From Euglena gracilis (taxonomy: Eukaryota; Euglenida; Euglenophyceae; Euglenales): 64,000 nucleotides of DNA. Every line of letters starts with the position of its first letter. The first letter of the stretch is position 1. A program made the position numbers and the translations under genes. This document shows, in pieces, positions 48,627 to 60,198 of this stretch. Location: NCBI GenBank assembly GCA_039621445.1, contig CP154955.1, positions 11,768,241 through 11,832,240 on the forward strand. The letters are read 5' to 3'. A model generated the notes under the pieces. The model had not been told where the DNA came from. It saw nothing but the letters and a program-made list of their open reading frames with translations, and did no database searches.

Positions 48627-49670
48627 GTGCCTGAGGCTGTGGTTTTGAACCCTCATTTGCCGTTCCCCCTTTGCAATAAACATTTTTGCCTCGTTATTCA
48701 AATATTTCTAATGCAAGATGCTTCCGTCATGTAAACCCCCCCAAAAATAAGACCGGGTCCATTTCATGGGTCGGTTGCTGGAGAGCCTGAGGGGGGTTTT
48801 ATTCATGGGGGGGGGTCCATTTTATGGATTTTTGCTGGAAAAATTTTTCGACCCCCCCAAAATGTCCAAAAATGCCCCCAAAATACCAATTTTCGAAAAA
48901 TTTGGTGCTTCGCGCCAGACAAATTGGAGAAAATATGCTGAATTGTGCGAAAACTGTCCGAAAATGGCAGATTCACCCCCAAAATGTCCCATTTTGCAAA
49001 AATCCGGCGCTTCGTGCCGGCAGGGGTCTTATTTATGGGGGGGTCCATTTCATGGATTTTTGCTCGGACCGGCTGGGGGGGGGTCTTATTTTTGGGGGGG
49101 TTTATGCTTTTGTAATGGTGTGTTTCATTTTTCATAAAATGGTCAGAGTTTTTTTTTAATACAATGATCAGGGTTCCACAGTGCCAGCCACTGGGTTTCC
49201 TTCCTCGCTGACGTCTCCGGGAGAACTCCCTCGTTCTGAAATATCTTGTTCGTAGTGTGAAACGCTGAACGGCTCCTCGGCGATGTTTCCGGGTGACCTC
49301 CAGATTGCCTTGGGCCACCTCTCCCTGTTGGGACTCCATTCCCCATGGCCGTTCCACACTTCCAGAAGTCGCGATCATTTTCCCACGGGCTCCGGGGCGG
49401 GGCGGCTGGGCGGACCCCGGCGGAACGCGACTTTTGGACCCCCCCCCAGACCCTCTGGGTGGGGGAGTGCACCCCCCCCCACCACCAGGCCTTCCTGTGC
49501 AACCCTGGGGATCGTAACCAAGCAGAGTAGGTGCCTGACGGGTGCTTGGTGGCCAGTGAGTGAACACGGTCAGTCCCGCCAGGCGCCGGCCAGCAAAACC
49601 TCCACGGGCCGAACAGCAGGCACTGACCACACAGCCGCAGTGCACACACGGGGGGCCGGTCTGCCCACAG

Positions 49671-49773
49671 GCCTTTGTCGGCAATCGGTTCCTCGGGGAG
49701 TACGACGCCCTCCAGCGGCTGGAGGACGAGGGGCGGCTCAGGGCACACCTGGCCAAGGAGGGCTATGAGGAGG
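49671..49773 (+). CDS. glutaredoxin-fold (SH3BGR-like) protein, exon
   Basis: A ctgcccacag acceptor is followed in phase 0 by AFVGNRFLGEYDALQRLEDE then GRLRAHLAKEGYEE, and a GTGCGC donor at 49774 in phase 1. This is strand 3, the strand 4 turn (FLGEYDAL, like the GDYD turn of SH3BGRL proteins) and helix 3. If the donor is skipped, the frame ends at a TGA at 49806-49808. The phase-1 donor fits the acidic exon downstream. Confidence 0.6.
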
Positions 49774-50239
49774 GTGCGCCCCTTTTCGTACTGGCCTCTT
49801 TGGGCTGATAGTTGAGCAAAGTAGGCCCCCCCCCCCCCCTTTCCTGCCCCCCCTCCCCTCCCAGATCTCACACCTGACCCAAACCCAATCCTAGCCCTCA
49901 CCCTATCCCAAGCTTAAGCCCTATTCTGAATACCTTTCCACCCCACCCCACCCACCACCCTCACTGTGCAGGGGTGAGATTAATTCAGGGCTGCCGACCA
50001 GTCATGCAAGAAATGGCTTTGAACTGGACTCAGCAAACTGTTTCTCACCCGCTGACAACGGGGGAGCACGATGCAGCGCAAACACTTCCTTTCCACACGG
50101 TTACCATGTTACCGTGTCTTCCTTTTTGGCGGCGTCAGCGGATGGGACCACGTGTGTCCAGGGAAAGCAGGTCCCATCGATTTTTGTGTCCAAGTTTGCT
50201 CCCCACGGCGACCAGCCAGCCTGCCTCTCTTTCTCTCAG

Positions 50240-50801
50240 TCCCGAATTTCCGGCGCATCCACCCTTTCACCGGCGAGCCGCTGGACAGCGACGGAGCGGA
50301 GGAGGCTGAAGAGGAAGAGGACGAGGCGGAGGAGGACGAGGACGGGGATGAGGCTGCAGGCTGGATTTTAAGGGATGGCCCGCCCCAGTCCCCTCCACCC
50401 GGGGGGGGGGGGTGCCTGCCTGGGCAAGCAGCCCAAGGCACTCAGATCCCCCTGGGGGGCAGGGTTTATGTCCAAAAGTGCCCAAGGCATTCCGGGTCTG
50501 AAGGCACCGGAAGCCTGCAACGGGGGCCATTTTGGCCGGATTTTTGGTCCACAACCAGTCCAACTTCTTGGAGCCGGGGGCGGGGGGGGGGTAGTGCTTT
50601 CCTGAATGCCACTGGGACTCCGGGCTCTCCGAGACCCCCCTCCCCGGGGTTGGTCAAATCCAGCCTGGCGAGGAGGGGCACAGCGTCGTGCCGGCCGGGC
50701 CAGCGGGGCCGGAGCCGGGGCCGGGAGAGGGGGGCCCGCGGTCGGGTGTGGCCCGCCAAGGCCCGGCGGGAGGCGAGGCGGCGGGGGCCGGTGCCGACGA
50801 G
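50240..50801 (+). CDS. acidic-tail exon interrupted by a MITE
   Basis: A ctctttctctcag acceptor starts a phase-1 frame reading NFRRIHPFTGEPLDSDGAEE then a run of Glu/Asp (EEEEDEAEEDEDGDEA). At 50357 a family B MITE of 311 bp intervenes. After it (50668) the frame can continue as EEGHSVVPAGPAGPEPGPGE to a GACGAG|GTGTGC donor at 50802. Pieces on each side total a whole number of codons with the expected phases. Glu-rich C-termini are typical of SH3BGR. The frame is also open straight through the MITE, so it could be translated, spliced or disruptive. Confidence 0.5.
50357..50667. mobile_element. MITE family B copy inside the acidic exon
   Basis: Perfect 12-bp termini CAGGCTGGATTT and AAATCCAGCCTG. 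Core blocks AAAAGTGCCCAAGGCATTCC, GGCACCGGAAGCC and GGTTGGTCAAAT are shared with the copies at 19343 and 29162. Flanks TGAGGCTG and GCGAGGAG are not a clear duplication. Both ends carry CAG, so CAG|GC and CCAG|CC could act as weak splice borders. Confidence 0.75.
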
Positions 50802-51412
50802 GTGTGCTGTGGCTGGCACCGGATCCGAGAGAGACGCCGAACCATTACTTGCCATCTCCCCCCCTCTTCGGAATTCATGTTTGGTGGTCCGTGGCATGTT
50901 GTGTCTCAAGCTACCGGGGGGGGGGGGAAATTGGATGCCGAAAAAATTGATTGGGAAAAAATTGGCGTACAGAAATCCTGCCAAAATTTTCCGGGCCTTT
51001 TTTGAAAATCCTGCCTCAAAATTTTAAAAATCACCCTTTTTCCAGTCATCTTGCAAACAAAACCTGCCAATTTTTTCCGGGCCGTTTTCAGGTTTGGCAC
51101 CAATTTATTTTTTCGGGTCTAATTTTATCTAGCTTCAATTCTCCCCCCCCCCGGTACCTGAACACTTGCCACCCCAAGAAGTCCACCGAAAGATTGTCAC
51201 AGAAGTTAAAACCTGCACCTGGGCTGCCCACCAATGTAACGGTTCCACGCTTGATGCCTCTGTGGGTCGATCGCCGAGGATGAGACCGAGGATGGCGACA
51301 ACGCGTGAGACCCAATGAGGCCACGGCATCCTCACCCCCCCCCCCCCCACCGGTGTGGTCAGTCTGCCGTGCCTCTCGTCTCGTGGGGCCGGCCCTCCCT
51401 GCAGCAACATGG
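50802..51412. other. spacer, right end: no gene supported
   Basis: A/T-run-rich with a G run at 50918-50927 and a C run at 51335-51349, running into the inner end of the right arm. No exon or element boundary was found beyond the arm junction. Confidence 0.4.
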
Positions 51413-51713
51413 CTCTCCCCCGCCCCCTGGCTGGCTGCCGCCCCCTGCGCCGGAGGCGGCCGTAGCGCAGCCCCGCCCTGCACCCCCTGCCATGCCGGCC
51501 TCTGGGCCCGGACCTGTTTGTGACCAGAAATACGTTCTCGCGATACGGGAGCTGGTGGGATGCGCCTTGTTGAGGTGCAAGTGAGGACGACCCCTCCCCC
51601 AGTCAATTGGGGTCGAACTTGTATACATTGGTGGTGACATCATTATTCTGAAATTTTTCTCATTGCTTTCCCCTGGGGAAAAAAAACGGTTTCTGGAGAC
51701 TTCGGGTGCTTAT

Positions 51714-52005
51714 CAGGTTGAATTTGACCAACCCTGGGGGGGAGGGGGGGTCTCAAGGTGCACTGGAGTGCCGTGGCACCCAGTAGAAGGCAGGCACCAC
51801 CCCACTGGGGGGAACCGGTGCCTGCATGATCATGGGCCAAAAATGCCCAAAAAATGGGCTTATCTGGGCTTCCGGCGCCTTTGGCGATGGAAGTGCTTTG
51901 GCCAAGTACCCAGGCACTTTTGGCCATGTGCCCTACACCCCCCGCCCCGGGGGGTTCAGATCTAGTGTCTTGGAGTTGGAGTGCCACGCCTTAAATTTCA
52001 GCCTG
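51714..52005. mobile_element. MITE family B copy at the inner end of the right arm
   Basis: Mirror of 29162-29453. It ends 86 bp before the ATG at 52092. Confidence 0.7.
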
Positions 52006-52091
52006 CCCTGCCCCAACACACGACACGGAAGATTTTGTCCAGCCCCCCGTCGTTCCACCGGCCCGGTCAGCGGAGGCCTCCAAAAGTCGGC

Positions 52092-52191
52092 ATGGCTTCG
52101 ATGTCGGCAGGCCCTGCTCCCTTGGAGGCCGAGGACGGGGAGGAGGTTATCCCTCTGGAGACGCTGAAGGAGCTGCCCCAGAAGTTCCCAG
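52092..52191 (+). CDS. start exon, His/Pro-rich gene (right copy)
   Basis: Mirror of 28976-29075 with an identical frame (MASMSAGPAPLEAEDGEEVI and on), start context and GT donor at 52192-52193. It could still be transcribed even though downstream exons are damaged. Confidence 0.5.
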
Positions 52192-52204
52192 GTTTTGGAG
52201 CATA

Positions 52205-52500
52205 CGTGCGTGTGTGTGTGCGTGCATGTGTGTGCATGTGCATGCACGTTGTGTGTCCGTGTGCGCGTGTGTCCGTGTGTGCGTGCGCGTACGCGCGCGC
52301 GCGCGTGTGTGTGCGTGTGTCTGCCCGTGCGCACCCATGCAGCCACCCAGAACAACACAATGCTTTGAAAAGCTGTAGCAATGTTGACAATCACAATCGT
52401 GCACACAACGCACGTCCGGTACCCCCCACACATGCACCCACACACACACAAACACACAACATGTGACACACACACACAAACACACAATGCATGTGCGGAC
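52205..52500. repeat. (GT)n/(GCGT)n and (CA)n microsatellites in intron 1, right arm
   Basis: Mirror of 28680-28965 with small length and sequence differences. Confidence 0.9.
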
Positions 52501-52539
52501 ACACACTGCACTTCTTGGCACCATTCCTCATGCTGCCAG

Positions 52540-52756
52540 GGCTGGAGGGCTTCGTGGAGGTGGATTTCAACCCCGGGGAAGACTTCTTTCAATCGCGCCG
52601 CCCCCGCCCCCCGCCCCCGCCTCAGTACAGCCCCCCTTTCGGCCCGTACTTCCCCCCGCCGCCGCCCCCAACCTTTCACCACCATTGGACTCCCCCACCG
52701 CCGCCCTTCCCACCGCATAACTCCTTTTACCCACCTCACCCCCACCACCACCACCC
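52540..52756 (+). CDS. Pro/His-rich exon 2, His/Pro-rich gene (right copy)
   Basis: Mirror of 28409-28625, intact. If the weak donor at 52757-52758 is not used, the frame stops at 52776-52778. Confidence 0.45.
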
Positions 52757-53003
52757 GTCCAGATTTTCTCACCACTGAGCAGGCCTGGGCCGAACGCGTG
52801 GTTTTTTTTCAACAAAGCCACACGCACTCAACTTGATCATGGCGCGTGTGCTGGCAAATGGATACTGTGCTTGCAGGTTTGTGGGTTGGGCGTGTTGCTT
52901 GCAACGAAGGTATTGGCACCGTAACCCCAACCGCACAACGCGATTGTTTTGTCTGCTTCCCCTTTGGTGCCCTGCCTCGTCATGCCCCCCCCCCCCCTTT
53001 CCG

Positions 53004-53628
53004 GGAGGACCCGGCCTGGCCTCATCCTCAGGCGCCCCCTCCCGCGTATCCCCCCGATGACCGTGCCCCCCCCCCCCACCCCCTCCACCACCATCACCCC
53101 CACCACCACCACCACCACCCTACCACCACCCTCACCACCACCACTTCCCGCAGTACCATCCCCCCCACTACCACCCACACCACCACCAACAGCCAGAGCT
53201 GTGCGGGAATCCCTGAATTGTCGGTGGGGGGGAGTCGATCCCCACCCCAACGGGCCTTCTGGTTTTTCAGGGACGCCGATTTTTTTTGGCCAACAATTTC
53301 TTTCGGCTCCGCAGGACTTCTCCCTTGCACGGTGCTGTGCTGGGTGGTGGGTGGGGTCGACCTACCCCCCCCCCCCCAGCTGCTGGGTGGTGGGTTCGAC
53401 TCCCACCCGCACCAGGCCTTCCCGTGAAGCCCTGCCAACAGCAGCACCACCCACCAACACCGCCATCCTGCCCACCATCCCCCTTTCACCCACCATGCTC
53501 CCAACCCGTTCCGCCCACCGCCACCGCAATACGACTCCCCCGACGAGACGGACAGCGATGCGGAGGACGTTGGCCACCGGCCCCGTGGCCGGAGGGGTCC
53601 GCTTGGGGAGGCGGAGGCGCAAGGCTGG
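53004..53628 (+). pseudogene. damaged His/Pro-rich exon with MITE (right copy)
   Basis: Counterpart of 27551-28162. Three changes damage it. The acceptor tttcag of the left copy reads tttccg here (52998-53003). An 11-nt insertion, ACCACCACCCT, lies in the His-codon run near 53125-53140. One extra C lies in the His codons just after the MITE (around 53452). The last two shift the frame. The MITE is in the same place with the same CCAACAGC duplication. These changes could be genuine decay or consensus errors in low-complexity sequence. Confidence 0.6.
53194..53434. mobile_element. MITE family A, right-arm copy
   Basis: A 241-bp element with the same insertion point and flanking CCAACAGC duplication (53186-53193 and 53435-53442) as the left copy. 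The insertion therefore predates the arm duplication or was copied between arms. Its 3' terminus reads CCCGTGAAGCCCTG, where the left copy has CCCGTGCAGCCCTG. Confidence 0.85.
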
Positions 53629-53893
53629 GTGCCCCTGTGCAAGCATCCCAATACCTCCACCTCGATGGCCCTTTCCTCTTTTCACAGAACAGCACATTGG
53701 GCATTCAGGCACGCACATGACCACGTGACTGTTTGCTCCCATGTCCTTTCCTGCTTTTCACGTTTGGTTTGGTTGGTTGGGTTAAGCCCAACATATTTTT
53801 GGAGGTGTTTTCCGCAACTCGGTTTCGTGTCCTCCGCCACCGCACCCCCCGTGCCGCAAATGGTGGCTGCCCCGGCACATTGCATTTCCCCAG

Positions 53894-54184
53894 GAGGGAT
53901 GGTTGGCGGCGTTTGCTGCGGGACCGCGGTGGGGCGAGGAGACTGCCAACGGCGCCTTGGACGGCACGCGGCTGTGGTCGCCGGGAAGCGGGAGCCGCGA
54001 GGGTCTTCCGGACCCGGAACGACTGCCCCGCGACGATGTGGCCGCTGAGACGGTTTGCCCGCATGTGTTTGGAAGAGCGGGTCCGGCGAAGCACACATCT
54101 GGGTGGCAAAAAGAGGAAAGCAAGTTTATCCCAGAAAAGAAATGGAACGTTCCATCTGCTCCCCAGGCTCAGTTTCGACAATGA
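53894..54184 (+). CDS. terminal exon, His/Pro-rich gene (right copy)
   Basis: Mirror of 26995-27285 and identical in frame (EGWLAAFAAGPRWGEETANG to a stop at 54182-54184). It would be out of frame with the damaged preceding exon in this copy. Confidence 0.4.
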   Translation, partial: EGWLAAFAAGPRWGEETANGALDGTRLWSPGSGSREGLPDPERLPRDDVAAETVCPHVFGRAGPAKHTSGWQKEESKFIPEKKWNVPSAPQAQFRQ

Positions 54185-54574
54185 CACTCACCACGCTGTT
54201 CCCCGCAGGTTAACAGCACTGCCACGGAGTGCCCCGGATCCCCAACTGACAGTGGAACTGCTTCGAATGCATTCTATGCAAATTCTCAGGGGATTGCAAG
54301 AAGCGTTGACCGAATGCCGCCAGATGAGGGACTCATGTCTGCACTGTATTCGGAGAGCTAGAAACCAATTGTATTGGTTTATTGGTCACATGCCGCTTTC
54401 TCATTTCTGGAAGAGGTCCCCAGATGTCTGAAACCGAGTATTTCCTTTTATTTATCATCTTGAAGGCGTTTGTCAGCTTATCTGAAGATGAGTGTGTTTA
54501 TTCATTCCTAGCCCACCTGTATTTTTATCTGTATATTTTTATTCACAAGAAAAAACAGCCTTACGGGCCCCGCG

Positions 54575-54850
54575 CGGGGTTGGGGGTAGGTCCCCCCCCG
54601 AGCTATTCCCATACCCGACCCTCGGGCAACCCAAAGGGGGTCATTTTTGGCAACTTTTTTGGATGTTCACAAAAAATGGTCATTTTTAAGCACATTTGTC
54701 AAAAGTGATTTTTGAAAACGTCCCAAAAACGTCGATTTTTGAGCACTTTTTTGGGAAGTTCTTTATAAAAAGTGCTATGACAGTGAGCTATTCCCGTCCC
54801 CCCTATGGGAATAGCTCGGGGGGGGGGGAACAGCTCGGGGGGGGGATGGC
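54575..54850. repeat. cluster of inverted GAGCTATTCCC motifs, right arm
   Basis: Mirror of part of 26280-26640. Next to it (54535-54590) the right arm instead has ATTCACAAGAAAAAACAGCC and a short GC hairpin. The outer part of the cluster is missing or replaced. Confidence 0.7.
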
Positions 54851-55394
54851 ATTTTTATTCACCAATGAAACAGCCTTACGGCTTCAGAATCCTGTGGCTA
54901 GCACTAATTCCTCCTTTACAGAATCGTATCAGATTGCTGTTTCTAAAGCTCCTCATAGCTGGCCAACCAGCACCTTTTTTTCCAGCCAGCAGCCAGCCAG
55001 GATTCAGACCCAGGGGGTCTGAATCTGGGATCCCCACTGAAATGAATTTCGGGTAACCTGAAATAGATTTATACCCGGCCGACTGCAAAAAATTTCGGTT
55101 CACAAGGCAGACATTTTTTTTTGAGAAAGAGGTCGAAAATGGACAAAACGGAATCGCATTTTGAAGGTTTTGAAGTTTCTTTTTTTGGGGGGGTTTTTGC
55201 CTCCAAATTTTGGATGAAGAATCCCAACCCAGCTGGATTTCAGCATTTTTGTCCATTTTCGGGCACCCTTTTTCCCCTAGCTGGCCCCTGGGGATCCTCA
55301 AGAAAACCCCAGCCCTCAGTCCTGATGCCTGTGGTTTCCGACAGCAGTGTGCTGACGTCCACCTCCCATCCTGACCTCACACGCCCTTTCGAAG

Positions 55395-55637
55395 GCATTG
55401 CCCGTCGCTGGCGGTCCTCTGAACGCGCGAACGGCGGCCCGCCGGGGCGGACCGCACCGCCCTCCGGCCCCCGCCCCCCGGGCCGCGGCGGCGGCGGCGG
55501 CGGCGGCGGAGTTGCCGAGCTGTGGGCGGAGCTGCGGGAGTGGCTGGCGTTGGAGCTGCGGGGCCGGGAGGTGGTGGAGGCGGCGGAGCGGTTGGAGTGG
55601 CTGGCGTGCCTGCGGGCCGGGAAGGCGAAGCCGCCCG
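55395..55637 (+). CDS. exon with Gly run and Trp/Leu-rich helix, right arm
   Basis: Mirror of 25498-25740, identical in reading frame and splice sites (gaag acceptor at 55391-55394, GT at 55638-55639). Identity across this exon contrasts with the damaged His/Pro-rich gene just inside it. Confidence 0.55.
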
Positions 55638-56411
55638 GTGGGCCGTTTCGCCGCCACTGCTCCCACAGCCGCTGCGCTGAAAGCATCAATTTTATCAAAC
55701 ACTGTACAAAAATGTTCAAACAAGGGTTGCACTGTTGTGGTACCCTCAGCAAGAGCTGGGTGGGAGAAAGCTACTTCACAGCTGGGTATTTGGAGTGGGT
55801 CAGAGAGCATTGGCTGCCTTCAAAATCAGATTGGTACTCAAACGTTTGTGGCTTTCAGTACCCCGCTCAGGGTTATTTCCTTCATCCACCAGTGCACGCT
55901 GTGAACATCACCCATCCAAAAAATCACCACTTTTTAAGGCTCCAGCTTCATCATTGCACACCACCCTGTTTGCTGCTGTACCATGCCTCATGGCAATGCA
56001 TTTTCATCCCCATTTGACCCGTCTTCGCCGACTGTGTGTGTGTGTGTGTGTGTGTGGCTGGCTGGGTGGGTGGGTGGGTGGGTGGACGGGTGGGTCCTCC
56101 TCGAACGGGCCACTGCCCCTGGGCAGAGTGCAACCGAGCCCCCAGTCGGCAGCGCCTGGCAGTGGCCGAAGCTCTGCTTTCCCATCCGATTGGCCAGTGT
56201 CTCCTCTCAGGGCATTCTGTTCACGCTTTTCAGTGGCCCCTCCAAAGCCAGATTGTCCCCATCTGGTGTCCGCAAACGCTCCACCCAAAGTGTTTCAATA
56301 GTTGTTTGACGTGTTGGAAGCATTTAACAGCCCCAATGTTTCTCCAACTTTTTTTTTGAATGCTGCACACCTGTGTTCAAAGACATGTTGTATGTGTGTT
56401 TTTACAAACCC

Positions 56412-57285
<874 letters not shown>

Positions 57286-58344
57286 CACACAACGTTCTGG
57301 TCCTTCATCAGTCAAGGATCTCCCTGTCCCTGCCATTTTCTCCTCCAGAGAGGGCGGATTTCACACCCCGCCGGCCCCCGTCGGAGTCCATCCTCTGCAC
57401 CTGCTCCCCACCGGTTCCCGCGGGAGAGCCAGGATCAGGCTTGCTCCTTTCAAAGGAAGGCCACACACACATGTGTGCCACGGTGGGAGGGTGCCGAGAC
57501 AGGAGAGAGGTGGGGACCCCTCCTCACACGACCTTTCCTTTGGGAACCAGCTGGGCTCCAGGCACTGAGAGGCACATTTCGACTTGGCCAATTCCGGACC
57601 TCCAGGCTTGCGGGGAGGGGAGACATGGGTCCCAGGCCGGAGCACCAGAAGACCCCCCCCCCCGTGGTTGGCCAGAAGCAGCCTGGCTGCGAGACTGCCA
57701 ATCGCCCCTGACTTCGGTGTGTGGCCCTCCTTCATGTGGGGCGGCTCTGTAGCTGTAGGGCTGAGGGGTTTACACAGCGTCCAGAGTCAAGAGGGGTCAA
57801 ACCGAAACGTTGTGCGCGTGTGCAGATGCACAGGCACAGATCGAATCACGGGCACGCAGACAAGCACACACATTTCAGTGAGTAACGTTTCAGGGGAAAC
57901 CACCACCGAGTCAAAGTTTGTAAAGTAATAAAGTTATAAAATGAATCAAGAAAAACAAATCAATCAATCACAGAAACGAAAAAAATAGAGCAACCGGGTC
58001 GACCTTCAAGACCACAACTGCGAAAAAAGTTTCCTGTTCACTTATTTTTTGTCGGACCAAAATTCCTGAAAAATCAGCACGTGGCCTTCACTGTTATTGG
58101 AGATGTCATAACGTGTTTTGTTTTGTGCTGACTACTGACTACCCACCTGGTTGCCTTGCCATGGTCAGGCACCTGAGCCCCTCCAGGCTGGGGTTCCTGG
58201 CTGCCCCCCCCCCCCCCCTGCAGCGCCGCCCCTCTTCGCGAGGAACGTCATCAGGATATTCGCACATCTCCAGGGATTGAATTGTGACATTAAACGCCTT
58301 TTTACCTGTTTTTTTGTCACGTCCGCTTGGGGGTTAAAAGGGCG

Positions 58345-58830
58345 GCCGGTGCTCCAGACCCCCGACATCGGAACTGGCGGGGGCGGCCGGGGGCGGCCGG
58401 GGGGTGTCGGTTTCCGCTTCCCAGGAGGAAAAGAAAAAGAAAGAGAAAAAGAAGAAAAAGGAAGGGGAAAAGATATCCCACCCCCATACCACCCAAAACA
58501 CAGGTGGGCGGGACAACAGCCCGGACGCCCCCACCGCTGCCCGCCGCTGCCCAGCGCGCGACCCCCGCGACGGCGAGGCTCGCGGCCGCCGACGACGGCG
58601 GGGGCGGCGGCCGAGGCCGGCGCGGGGGCCGGGCCGGCGGGGTCGGGCGGCTGACGCGGCGCCGGCGAAGAAGCGGCGGACCGGCCACGCCGGGGGTGGC
58701 GACGCGGGGCCGCCGGAGGAGGCGGAGGGGGAGGGGGAGAGGGGGCCGCGGCTGGACGGGGCGGTCCCTGCGGCCCCAGCCGTACACAGGTCCCCCTGTC
58801 AGCCGAGCTGCCTGTGAACCGCGTTGTTGC
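58345..58830. promoter_or_regulatory. CpG-island-like segment with candidate exon, right arm
   Basis: Plus-strand mirror of 22390-22780, with the PAKKRR frame and a CACAG|GTCCCC donor at 58789-58790. The ATGGCGG start context is at 58841. The block at about 58420-58560 is not the same as the left arm. It contains a purine-rich AGGAAAAGAAAAAGAAAGAG tract and other sequence in place of the left GC-rich stretch. Confidence 0.4.
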
Positions 58831-59017
58831 AGCACAGAAAATGGCGGCTTATTTGCAGACATTCCAGTCTTTGTTGTCCTGCCTGTCAGATGTGTGGTGA
58901 CAGATCAGGTCTTTTTTTTTGTTCGCCGTTGGTTATGCATCACCGGGAGTCTCCAAAAAATCACTTGTCTTGTTTGCAGGAATGCGCGTTTATCCTGACA
59001 CGTAGCCAGGCACCTAT

Positions 59018-59155
59018 GCCGACCGCAGCCGACCGCAGCCGACCGCGGCCGACCGCAGCCGACCGCAGCCGACCGCGGGTTTCAGGACTGTCATAGGTGG
59101 GGTGCCGACCGCAGCCGACGGCAGCCGACCGCAGCCGACCGCAGCCGACCGCAGC
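59018..59155. repeat. 10-bp arrays AGCCGACCGC (two blocks), right arm
   Basis: Mirror of 22021-22170. The outer block is one unit shorter than at left and contains a GACGGC variant. Confidence 0.9.
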
Positions 59156-59244
59156 AACGATTTTTCTAATTGATGTCAATTTTTCAGTGAGAATGAGGAA
59201 TTAGGCTCATTTTTATCCCAGATGTTGAGATTTTTCTGGCTCAT

Positions 59245-60075
59245 CTGGCTCATGTTGTCACTTTTGGCTGCTTTTGGTCGCTTTGGCCATTTTAGATCGC
59301 TTTTGTCCCCTATTGGCCCATTTGTCACCAATTCACCCATTTTGACCTATTTTGACATTTTTTGGCCACTTTTTGTCCACTTCTTGTAATTTTGGGCCAT
59401 TTTGTCCTGCTCTTTGGCCATTTTTGGGCCATTTTTGACCATTTAAAGCCATTTTCGACCTTTTCTTTTGCTATTTTTGCCCATTTTTTGGTCTCTTTTT
59501 GGTCCAATTTGACCATTTTGAGCATTTTGCGCCAGTTTGTTGCCAAAAGTGAACAAAAGCTGCTAAAATGACCCAAATTGGCCAAAAGCAGGGTCATTTT
59601 GGGCCATTTTTGGCTTTTTTGGACCACTTTGGGCATTTTTTTTTTTTATTTTTTTTTTTTTTTTGGCCATTTTTAGCAATTTTTTTTTGCCACTTTTAGG
59701 CCATTTTTAGGTCACTATTGACTGCTCTTCATGTCAAAAGCAACAAAAAGACGTTTAAAGCGGCCTGAAAGTGGCCAGAAGTGGGTAAAAATGGCCAACA
59801 GCAGAGAAAAGTGGTCAAAAGTGGGTTAAAGAGGCCAAAAGTGGTCAAAAGAGGTCAAAGCAAAGCAAAAGCTGGCCAAAAGCAGCCAAAGCCCAGCAAA
59901 AAGTGGGCAAAAGCAACAAAAGTGACCAAAAGAAAGCAAAAGGCAGGAAATAATGGGCAAAAAAAAACGACCAAAAGTTGGCAACAGTGGCCAAAAGCAG
60001 TCCAAAACATCAAAAACTGGCCAAAAGCAGCGAAAAGTGGCCAAAAGTCGGCAACAGTGGATTGTGTGATTGTGA
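59245..60075. repeat. TTTTGGCCA / CCAAAATGG region with skew flip, right arm
   Basis: Mirror of 21076-21935, including the flip near 59735. A T-rich insertion at 59637-59665 is longer than its counterpart at left. Confidence 0.75.
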
Positions 60076-60123
60076 TATATGCTCATTTTTTGTTGGCCTG
60101 CCCCCCACCTACAGCCAACTACT

Positions 60124-60198
60124 TTGCCGACCTCTGCCGACCGCTGCCGACCGCAGCCGACCGCAGCCGACCGCGGCCGACCGCAGCCGACCGCGGGC
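60124..60198. repeat. 10-bp array AGCCGACCGC, right arm
   Basis: Mirror of 20971-21042. Confidence 0.9.

Noticed and set aside
53380-53412. tRNA-like T-arm (GTGGGTTCGACTCCCAC)
   Set aside because: No acceptor, D or anticodon arm surrounds it; it lies inside the family A MITE.
53733-54431. A 232-codon plus-strand open frame as the last exon of the His/Pro-rich gene
   Set aside because: Open and partly protein-like, but its register does not fit the phase-0 donor at 53628; the EGWLAAF frame does. Kept as an alternative in the terminal-exon entry.
59018-60198. 10-bp GC-rich arrays as a CRISPR array
   Set aside because: Units are contiguous without spacers, and the setting is eukaryotic.
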